Shown here piece after piece: positions 55,866-64,000 of a stretch of DNA of 64,000 nucleotides. Numbering within the stretch: the stretch's first letter is position 1; every line of letters starts with the position of its first letter. The notes under the pieces were generated by a model, which searched no databases, had not been told where the DNA came from, and saw only the letters and a list, made by a program, of their open reading frames with translations. The position numbers and the translations under genes were made by a program. The stretch lies in assembly GCA_918026815.1 (NCBI GenBank), contig CAKJVC010000008.1, positions 496,001-560,000 of the forward strand, given 5' to 3'. The stretch comes from Chalara sp. BL73. Taxonomy: Eukaryota > Ascomycota > Leotiomycetes > Helotiales.

Positions 55866-58571
55866 GTTCGTAATAGAAGACGTACATGAATGTTAGGCAG
55901 ATATGCTACCTGAACGGAGGCGGACTCGCTGAGGATTATAATCGAATCAGGGCTGCTTAAGTATATATGAGCTGAATCGGCAGAATTGATAGAGCTAAAC
56001 CAGTCAGTAAGAAATATGTCCAATATTCGCGGATTGACTCGCCATTGAGTTTATCTTTTCGAAAGTTGGCAGTGAGGTTGAAGTGCTGCTTTAGAATATC
56101 ACAAAAGACCAAGATGGTTGCAGCCGTAGAGAGTACGAAACAGGAATTGGGTTGGAGGAGGAGGGAGTAAATGATAGGAAACTTGAGCTCGCGAGTTGCT
56201 GCTTCTATATCTTTGTAACCTTTCTATCATATTTCTCATGCGTATAGCTACTAGAGGTTTGCTACATACTAGTACCATTTGGGAAGTAAAGTTGTAATTA
56301 CTCATTCAATAGATCAAGGGCCCCAAACAAATATAATTAAGGCCCACGAGCCTAGACCGGACCCAAATTGCTCTATACAGTGCCATGGCACTTGAGGCAC
56401 GCTCCGGGGAACTGGTAGCGCTGAGCTAATAATATCCGAATCTTGGCGTATGTGTTCTAACGGCCAAGCTAGTAGCCATGGCTGAAGTATTGTACCGTAC
56501 CCATGGCTCAAAATCGTGTTGCATACACAAATTTAAAGTATGTAAATAGACTAGACTTTTTGCGTGTGTTCTCCGAGGATGCAAGAGTTTGCATGACTTT
56601 TCTTTTCGCTCTACTGTATCAAAGAAGCAAACAAAGGATATATGAGATCAGCACCAAGTAGGGGTTAAAAGCTCCCCTTTCGAACTGCTGGCCAAAGCAT
56701 GTATTCGTACCGCTCAGGATCTTCAACAAACAAGGATCATCTGAACTTTTTATCGCCAAGAAAACATGTCGTGTGGGGGTGGATTGTACTGTTGAGGCGA
56801 CTGCTCTTGAAAAGGAAACTTCTTTGTTCCATCGCAGATCGTATAGATACGGATATACAAGACATCCCTAGATACCAAGCATTACTTCGGTACAACCACA
56901 GGATACCACAGAAAGCCTCTTTGATTGAGAACTCACTGTGCTCAGACTTTTCCTTCAGCGCTCAATGTCGCTGGAGAGCAGGGATATCAAAGGAGTCAGC
57001 CTGGACCAAGTCCCGGGGCAGACTCGGGCATCGGCGGCATCAGCTAGGTGTGCGTGAGCTCCGTCACTTGTGTCCTGACAATCGAACCAATTTCGAGAAA
57101 TTTGGGGTGGCTGGGAAAAAGTTTGAAACGAGGCTTGCAATTGAGACATTCATCAAACCGGCGAATGAATAATGAATGTTCCCGCTAATGTTTTGCTCTC
57201 CTGAATCATCCTGTGCCTAACGGTTGGCCAGAGGATAATGAATCCATTTCAACAATTCATTGTACGCATTGTCCCGGTCGCTTCCCGGAACCCGAAGTGC
57301 AGCCGCAAAGCGAGCTGCCGAATCGTTAAGACTTTTCAGGAGGTTAGCAAATGGCTTCGTCGTTAAGTAGATCCTGTTTTACTACATAAAAATCCGGGTA
57401 GTAATAGCAGTTACGCGTAGAACATGAAAGGCCAAGCGGCTTCGAAACCTTTGGTAGCGAGCACTGAAAGGAATGGGATGTTTCCTTAAGCAAACAGAAT
57501 GGATGAGGACGTACATGGGCGTGTTATTTCATCCGAGGATAAACAGCCATAGGTCATGAAGATCTGAAACCAAGGAATACTACTAGATCCCTTGTTTCAT
57601 TGAAAGAAACAGGTCTCGGAGACTCGACACGTGAAAATATTATTAAGAACGGGTTTGGATAAGCCGCATTGGGCTTCATGAAAGCTGACATTTTGTGGTT
57701 TGCGGCCACGGCTCAGGAATAGCATGAAGATACAAATTAATTTCCGGCATGTCTTATCTTGGAGTATTTAGATATTTTTGTTTTGGAGGAGATCAGTGGT
57801 GGTCAACCACAGAAAACTCATAGTAACCTTAATCACACCCCATTGAGGAAACCATTTGAACCTCATTCATACCGATCAACTGATCTACTATCATGATTAG
57901 ACGACTATTGACCTAGGTAGTATACTTCCTTTTCCATCATCGGCAAGTCTAGCTCTCCATTTTAGTTCAGTTTTGCGGTCGAGAAACACGGAAGAAGTCC
58001 TTTCCTCAACTTACAATTATTTCTCAACAACTTTCCTTTTCAATATCTCGGGTTAGAGCTTAGTTCTTACGTGCCCCTGTCTCTCCCAGATTACCTGTCC
58101 TAGCAAAAAGAACGGACTGCTGCTTAGTGCAGTTTCGTGCCACACTACCAGTATCTAATTCATTAACACAAGCTTGCTCTCATGGGTGTAGGAGTGTTAA
58201 CTTGCACACACGTCAACCCAAGACAGTGCCAGGGACCACCAGCCACCTTAGTCAACCAATATATGTATGCTAAAGTGTTCAGTGCTCAAATTTATTTTCA
58301 TTACCCTTTCTTCTGTCGATTTTGCTCCCACCATAGCTTGATCGATTTTATTTTCAACACTGAACTATAATCTTAATCTTCAAATAAACTCTCTCAAACA
58401 TATAATTGAACCTTGACCATACAGCTTGCACAAGCCCGTATACGACCGACGCAAAACGCTTGTCTATTGCGGGGACCATGCTTTAAATTTGTGCTGTTTA
58501 TAGCCGCAGGTTTAAATGAAGACTTGTTTGCTCTTTTGGAACTTTCTAATCATTTCCTAGACAAACTTAAG
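55866..58571. promoter_or_regulatory. Divergent spacer between the two chromodomain genes
   Basis: A 2.7-kb region between two outward-facing start codons. It must hold both promoters. A 157-codon plus frame at 56699-57172 is basic and has no domain; I treat it as chance or leader sequence. A CCTAG acceptor at about 58561 just before the ATG of protein B suggests a leader intron. Confidence 0.45.
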
Positions 58572-61118
58572 ATGAGTGCTTCAACAATTCATCAAAGTCC
58601 TCATAGGGTCTTCGATCAACAACTGTCTGTTCGCACAATTGAATATGATGAGATTAAAGAGGATATTCATCCACTAAGAGCTGAGCTCATGCCTGTAAAG
58701 GACTTCGGAAGGGATATCTCTGGGGAAGATCCTGGAGAAGGAACCGCCAAGGAAGTGTTTGAAGATGGAGAAGTCGCAACATCTGATCTCCAGGAAGAAC
58801 TGTTGATCAATTTAATCGACGGCGTGAGACTTGGAGCAGATATCAGAGAGTACCGCGTGAGGTGGCTGGAACACCCGGACGAAGGTAATTGGGTATCCTA
58901 TGATAACTGCAGGTGTTTCCTTAAGCTCGTTCAGGAGTTCGATTATTTGATGGTGACAGAGCTAGGCATTGTCGCTGACAAAGTTGTCCGACTTCCTGAT
59001 CCAAGGCCAGTCGCCCATCCAGGATGGAGCATAGCATGTATGTATACATCCTCCATCCATCAGGGAGAATGGCATCGAGTGTTGCAGCTTGAAAGGCATG
59101 GTCTTTACTACAGCCCATTGGATTCTGGAATGGTTGCTGCGACATCTGGTCATCGCGCACAATGTATCGTTTCCAAGGTCCAATACAGATCTTCCCAGCA
59201 GGCGAGAAAAATATGCGGCTGTTTATCATGCCAGAAGATTCAGGAATACAGCTGCCAGAAAGATGTCACAATTCCAAAGAAAACAGTTTGCAGGGCTATC
59301 AATGACAGGCGAGACGACAGATCATCTCGTCCTTTACCAGCACGACTCGCTGAGCATAATGCTCCAACTCCTCAAAATTTTCTTCAACGAAATGTGCAAT
59401 ATATTCATGGTTCGAAATTGCCAGCTCACCTGGAAAATCATTCTTGCGCAAAGCCGATGATAGACCGAAAGCCAAATTCGAAATCAAAGTCAGGGACAGC
59501 AGCAACTATTGCCCAATCTGGCAGCCTTCCTACTCTCCCCAAATCAGTAAAGGTTACGACATTGCCATCAGTCCAGAATCAACATCCTATAACCAGTGAT
59601 CCATCTCAAAGATATAAAGCAGGGGCTATGGCAGCTCCACTACGAGTGGATTTGTCCGGATATATGAGTTCCCTAAAGGTTGACATACCAAGACCAGTGG
59701 TATGCCCGAACACCGAATACGACGATGGCACAAACCGGCGAGTATCTCTGGACCAGAAAAGGCGACCGCTGCAATCTATGGGCGACCTGGACGCCAGTAC
59801 CGGCCCATTAGGGAACCAGAAACGGGCATGTACTTCGCCTCCCGATGTTCTTTTGGCTGTGAAGAAACCTAAGCTTGCTAAAGCCACAGTGTCTACTACA
59901 CAGCCTCAAACAGAGCAGATGGACATCACCACTCCAAGCTCAATGTCCTCGCCAGACAATGTAGGCTATTACGAGAAACAAGCTTCGCCAGCTATCAATC
60001 CGATACAACACACAGGATATACGACAAAAAAATCAAGGACGCCAACTGAACCAGCTGCGCAAAGAACGATACAAACTCCAAGAATTGTACTACGCCCCAG
60101 GGTTTCACAAACCAAAAATGTACGATTAACACTTACCCCATCCAACACCGAATCGAACAATGAGATTATGTCACCTACTTTAAATGACAGTAGCGACAGG
60201 GTCCCGGATTGTTCTTCTCCAGAGATTAGACAGGCTAGGGATGATGGCCTGGCACAGGAACGGAAGGCAAAGAATACAAGGAGAAAAGGAAATCGAAGGG
60301 CAAGAAATCGGCCAATTCGAGAAAGGGGGACAGCAAATAAGAAAATCAAGAAAGAAGAAGTAGCCAAGCTTGAGCCGGAACTCGAGGTTGAGTTTAAAAT
60401 AGAGGAGGAGGATGCCCAAGTTAAACGTGTGACTGAAGAACATACGGAAGAGCAATATGAGGATGAAAACAATGAAGATGAGGGACTTGTAATTGAGAAT
60501 GACGATAATCAGCAAGATCTAAAGGAGGAAGATGATCACAAAATTTGCTCTGCGAAGTCTGAGAGGCCAGACACACAACTTAACTCGGACGAAGGAAATA
60601 CTCAAATTACACTGGAGGCACCAGAGCAAAACAGTGAGCTGGGGTCTGAACAGGAGAATTATTCTTCGTTTCAACCCAAGTGCTATGCGCCGCAACAAGG
60701 CAACACCCGCATTGTTCCTCGGAATTGGGAGAGAATGTTGATCAAAGAGGGACAAGGCCATCTAATCTCTAAATTTCTTGCCCAAGGCGCAACTCCAACG
60801 CCGGGATTCGATTTCGGTGAAAAGGAGGGCAACAAACCCACGCTTACAAAGATAGAACCATCATCCGGCTGTGCTTCGAGGACGGTGGAGGATGAGAATC
60901 AGCCATGGGAAGCTGATTTCCGATTGTCCATGGCACGATTAAAATCAGCGCCGTTTCTGCAGCAAAGTAGCGTTTCCCATAATGGCATGATATATGGGGA
61001 AATTATGCATGAGACTAAGAGGGGTGAGCAGTGCATAGGGCCGGTAATGCTTTCGGCGGAAGATTGGGAGATCTTGGAAGTCTGGCGAGTCATCCGCGGG
61101 AAGCTTTCAAGGACCTGA
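58572..61118 (+). CDS. Chromodomain-like protein B (848 aa), half of a divergent pair
   Basis: The frame is open upstream but the first ATG is 58572. Residues about 78-130 mirror protein A: INLIDGV, EYRVRWLEHPDEGNWVSYDN, CRCFLKLVQEFDYLMVTEL. Both share the order V/IDGV, Y-V-(K/R)W, NxWV, CxC, L(I/V)..F(D/N)..M..EL. A cysteine group, CGCLSCQKIQ (C215, C217, C220), matches CGPCTVCQKLE of protein A. The middle is Pro/Ser/Lys-rich. From about residue 560 there are Lys/Arg-rich, then strongly acidic Glu/Asp stretches, followed by a conserved-looking C-terminus (IVPRNWERMLIKEGQGHLI, WEILEVWRVIRG). A nuclear chromatin role is inferred. The chromo fold is more diverged than in protein A. Confidence 0.78.
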   Translation: MSASTIHQSPHRVFDQQLSVRTIEYDEIKEDIHPLRAELMPVKDFGRDISGEDPGEGTAKEVFEDGEVATSDLQEELLINLIDGVRLGADIREYRVRWLEHPDEGNWVSYDNCRCFLKLVQEFDYLMVTELGIVADKVVRLPDPRPVAHPGWSIACMYTSSIHQGEWHRVLQLERHGLYYSPLDSGMVAATSGHRAQCIVSKVQYRSSQQARKICGCLSCQKIQEYSCQKDVTIPKKTVCRAINDRRDDRSSRPLPARLAEHNAPTPQNFLQRNVQYIHGSKLPAHLENHSCAKPMIDRKPNSKSKSGTAATIAQSGSLPTLPKSVKVTTLPSVQNQHPITSDPSQRYKAGAMAAPLRVDLSGYMSSLKVDIPRPVVCPNTEYDDGTNRRVSLDQKRRPLQSMGDLDASTGPLGNQKRACTSPPDVLLAVKKPKLAKATVSTTQPQTEQMDITTPSSMSSPDNVGYYEKQASPAINPIQHTGYTTKKSRTPTEPAAQRTIQTPRIVLRPRVSQTKNVRLTLTPSNTESNNEIMSPTLNDSSDRVPDCSSPEIRQARDDGLAQERKAKNTRRKGNRRARNRPIRERGTANKKIKKEEVAKLEPELEVEFKIEEEDAQVKRVTEEHTEEQYEDENNEDEGLVIENDDNQQDLKEEDDHKICSAKSERPDTQLNSDEGNTQITLEAPEQNSELGSEQENYSSFQPKCYAPQQGNTRIVPRNWERMLIKEGQGHLISKFLAQGATPTPGFDFGEKEGNKPTLTKIEPSSGCASRTVEDENQPWEADFRLSMARLKSAPFLQQSSVSHNGMIYGEIMHETKRGEQCIGPVMLSAEDWEILEVWRVIRGKLSRT

Positions 61119-61985
61119 GAGAGCCGTACGGCTCTTCATTGATCGGGATATAAATAAGGCCATATACTTTGTTCCATACCTTACGAGTAAACTTTAACAT
61201 TATTTTCCCCTTCTATAACATTGGATCCGTAGTACCCTGGATGTCACATACCTTTAAATTATGCAAATCAATTCCTGGAAAACATGCTGATCAAAGCAGA
61301 TAAACTACAAGAATATCGTCTTCTATTTTATAGCTTTTATTTTTTATTGTATATATCCCCAAATACCGGCGGACTTGATTGTCGGGGATTTTAGCAGCTA
61401 GCTCGCAGCAAGTTCTTGTAAATGCTGGTTCAAAGATTGGACACATGCTGCATCTCAGTTCCATGGCTATTCATGGGACATAGCTTCTTGTCATGCCCAT
61501 ATTGGCTGCAAATAGGTCCATTTATCTGGTTGCGGCATTCCGTCGACCAGTTTTTCTCACAATTCGATCTCCACCTCACGTGCTACAGTCTTATGTTTCA
61601 GGGTGACACTCTTCGTACACACTACAAGGCTATATTCAACAATGTTTCAAAAGCAAAATATCTTATCTTTGGAAGCTTGGGATTCTCTTTAATTTGTGTT
61701 CTTTAGTGGCTTTTGGTGTATGATCTCGGACAATTGTATATCAACGAGCAAACATTGGCTCGATCGGAGCATACACCACATACTCTGCCCTCAGAGCTTG
61801 TATGTGTGCGAGTTCGTGACAGCTCTTCTTCAATGATGCTCACAACTCATGGCAGATATTACAATGCTTAAAAAATACACATCTGCCAGAAGCACCTCGC
61901 CTGGTGTCCGGTATCTTCAAGAACATGTCGCTGAACTCGTTCCCTCCGGAGAAAAGTACGGGCGGAGAGAAATGACAACATAGAA
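61119..61985. other. Intergenic region
   Basis: About 870 bases downstream of protein B. A plus frame at 61422-61706 is open but unlike a known protein. Nothing is supported. Confidence 0.4.
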
Positions 61986-62546
61986 TCAAAGAAGCAGCCC
62001 CAATGGCTTAGGCAAAAACTCATGGCAACAGCAGTCTCCTACGCCGACTGGTAAAAATCCTTCAAGAAATTCTATATTGGCCGTCCCAGCCTCCAAGTCT
62101 GGCAGTGTAGTTGGAGATAGTTGTAAAACACCATATTGATGTAAATCTTCGCAGCGAGTGGCACGGCCGCCGCAGAAGAATGTGTTGGGATGCACATGTG
62201 AATGCCCCGCGACGCACAGACCACCACATGAACGTAGATTAGAACCACCTAGAGGAATACAAAAACAAGTCAACCACCTACAAAGAGCATAATAGCACTG
62301 CGCTGAGATCGCGGTGCTGCGTACCCCGTGGGTAACCGACTTAAGCAATTGCAACTCACCATACGAAGAAGTATCACAGAAGGCGATACAAACAGAATGA
62401 ATCACGCCAAAAGTAATCTACAATTCTGGAGACTGAGATAACCCGTCGTTTCTGACGGCACGAGGAACACCACTGTACATCTCCCGCCAGATAATTTGGA
62501 CACGGCCAAGCCTATTGGCCAGATTTGGCTTAGTCGATCTTGGCAT
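61986..62546 (-). CDS. Uncertain small cysteine-containing gene
   Basis: A possible model begins with the ATG at 62546 (MPRSTKPNLANRLGRVQIIW) and uses a 111-nt intron at 62249-62359 (GTGAGT donor, GTTGAC branch, TCTAG acceptor) that keeps the frame. The last exon encodes a Cys/His-containing segment (GGSNLRSCGGLCVAGHSHVH) and a GDCCCHE motif near the end. An in-frame TAG at 62418-62420 interrupts the first exon, so the gene needs a further tiny intron, starts later, or is a pseudogene. The family is not recognised. Confidence 0.25.
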
Positions 62547-62765
62547 CAGGACCCCTATTTCATCACTTAGATAGTTGATTTCTATTAGCTCCACAATCAA
62601 ATTCGTATGTCCTATTCTGCAACCTATTCTGTGATAAGATCACCTACAATCTATCTGTTTGACATAATTCTAGTCGTCGAACACCAGCGATAGGGAAAGT
62701 GCCTATTATGCTTCGGAATTCCTCACCAGTAGGTTGTAGGGTGGCAATCTGGTAACTCTGGCTCT

Positions 62766-63859
62766 ATGCATTCATTAAGCAACGAAAATTCTACTAATCC
62801 CTCCTCGGTCTCGGGTTCAATCCATTCAGAAAAAGAGTCTCTAAAAATATCTCGGCACACTCTAGTACTAATAAACAAGAGCCTCAGCACTGCACAGTCC
62901 TCGGTCTCCGCACCATATTATCAAGAGAAACAAACAGAGGACAATGTTCTATTCTTAAGGCCGTTGTCAGAAGTCAAGATCAATAAGAATGAAGGTGTGT
63001 CTGGAGTGCTTCAATACCAACACGATGTAGCAACTCCAGCACATACTTCCTCGAAGGTTTACTCACAAGAAATCAAAAGCACCATTCTCTAAAGGTAAGG
63101 TGGCTTAAGTAAAAGTATTTTGTAGTACTAGAGACAGAATTGTAATATAAGAAAAATAGGAGGGCAGCAACAGAGCACGATAAAAGAGAAGGGTAGGGAG
63201 AGAGAAGGAAGAAGCAACCGAGCAGAACGATTACGATGACACATCGAGTGTTTCTAGTTTCCCACCTACATCTATTAAATTCTGCAAAACAAGTGGCAAA
63301 CTCTATTCAGCTTCTAACAAGTCTTGCAGAACAGGAGTATTGTCTAAGCTACAGATACAATCTATCGAGATGGAACATATTCTGGCGTTCTCGAGTTCAG
63401 TTGAAAAGCAGCCAGCCATTCTTCCACAGAATTTTATGGAGATCGCACAGCGATGGGACTTGCCAATAAAATTCCAGCTGTTATCGTAAAGGGTATTGTC
63501 ACTAGTCCCCGAATGGTTAGGGAAGCGACCTCGACTTCGGTGTCAATTGATGATATAGGCAAAATTTGAGCCACATTCCCGACCTATATGAACCATCTGT
63601 ATTGGCCGAGAACAAGCAACAAAATTCCATAAGATTCAAGAAAAAGGCCATGACACCTCCACCTCGTCCTCAAAATGACATTATGATCAGCTCAGACAGT
63701 GTGAAGAACGAGCCAAGTGGCAGGCGTATTCTTCTCAAGGACGACTACTACTCCGACCTGGGGACATTGTCTGTACAAGAACGAAAGATTCTGTCGATCT
63801 CCAAGCATATTCGTCTCGAGTTGGCTGAGAATTCAAATACACCTTTCTGCATCGACTGA
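62766..63859 (+). CDS. Uncertain multi-exon gene, C-terminal exons better supported
   Basis: The tentative model is join(62766..62994, 63197..63485, 63559..63859). The last junction is good: donor GTAAAG after TTATC and acceptor ATATAG restore the frame (LPIKFQLL, then SQNLSHIPDLYEP). The middle exon frame reads KEEATEQNDYDDTSSVSSFP and KLQIQSIEMEHILAFSSSVE. The last exon reads MTPPPRPQNDIMISSD and LGTLSVQERKILSISKHIRL to the stop. The first junction (GTGTGT..GGTAG, 202 nt) is weak. The product is Ser/Thr/Lys-rich without a domain I recognise. Confidence 0.4.
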
Positions 63860-64000
63860 GCAACAGTCTTGGGAGGAATTTTAGGTTGGGAGAAAAATAT
63901 TGTATTGTTTTTTTTTGTTTTTGAGTATTAGTAAATTGATGAGAAAGGTTGTGTAATGATTTGGTGCTGGGTAGGGGATGTATGCCTATTCATTCCATAC

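Noticed and set aside
56699..57172. 157-codon plus-strand frame between the chromodomain genes
   Set aside because: Very basic, no recognisable motif, and it lies in a spacer that must carry two promoters.
59969..60472. 167-codon Ser/Cys-rich minus-strand frame
   Set aside because: Antisense shadow of the acidic and basic low-complexity region of chromodomain protein B.

Overview
The window looks like a stretch of nuclear chromosome from a filamentous ascomycete (Pezizomycotina; a Leotiomycetes-like fungus is my guess, not something the sequence proves). The signs are short introns (about 48-200 nt) with GT..AG ends and CTAAC/CTGAC branch points, monocistronic genes on both strands, and fungus-specific families: Zn2Cys6 regulators, a HET domain fused to an NLR, an ascomycete-type secreted heme peroxidase and a bilirubin-oxidase-like multicopper oxidase. 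Gene models below were assembled by hand: exons were joined where splice signals and reading phase agreed, and starts were moved to real ATG codons.

Left part (1-14 kb): a large C2HC zinc-finger protein running off the left edge, the ER-Golgi SNARE Bos1, a four-exon Zn2Cys6 regulator, the ribosome-biogenesis helicase Dbp8, and a 507-aa orphan with AT-hook-like and cysteine-rich features. All are on the minus strand.

Middle-left (14-29 kb): a gene-poor, repeat-rich block. It holds a perfect 30-bp inverted repeat, a likely solo LTR, a complete HET-NB-ARC-TPR gene (1020 aa) with six near-identical 42-residue TPR units, a decayed LINE (gag zinc knuckle, endonuclease, reverse transcriptase, RNase H), a solo LTR with a clear 5-bp target duplication, and a second LINE fragment.

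Centre (29-45 kb): a divergent housekeeping pair, RRS1 (ribosome assembly) and RSM23/DAP3 (mitochondrial ribosome), sharing a 226-bp promoter; a RhoGAP protein; then three minus-strand redox genes: a secreted heme peroxidase, a membrane-anchored DUF3445 (heme-dependent oxidative N-demethylase-like) protein and a secreted multicopper oxidase.

Right part (45-64 kb): a three-exon bHLH protein with the SREBP-type tyrosine in its basic region, an ankyrin-repeat protein, and a head-to-head pair of large chromodomain proteins (816 and 848 aa). The pair shares a chromo core and a cysteine motif and appears paralogous and previously unnamed. Two weakly supported multi-exon genes close the window.

The most unusual items are the HET-NLR with a homogenised TPR array inside a transposon-rich block, and the divergent chromodomain pair.
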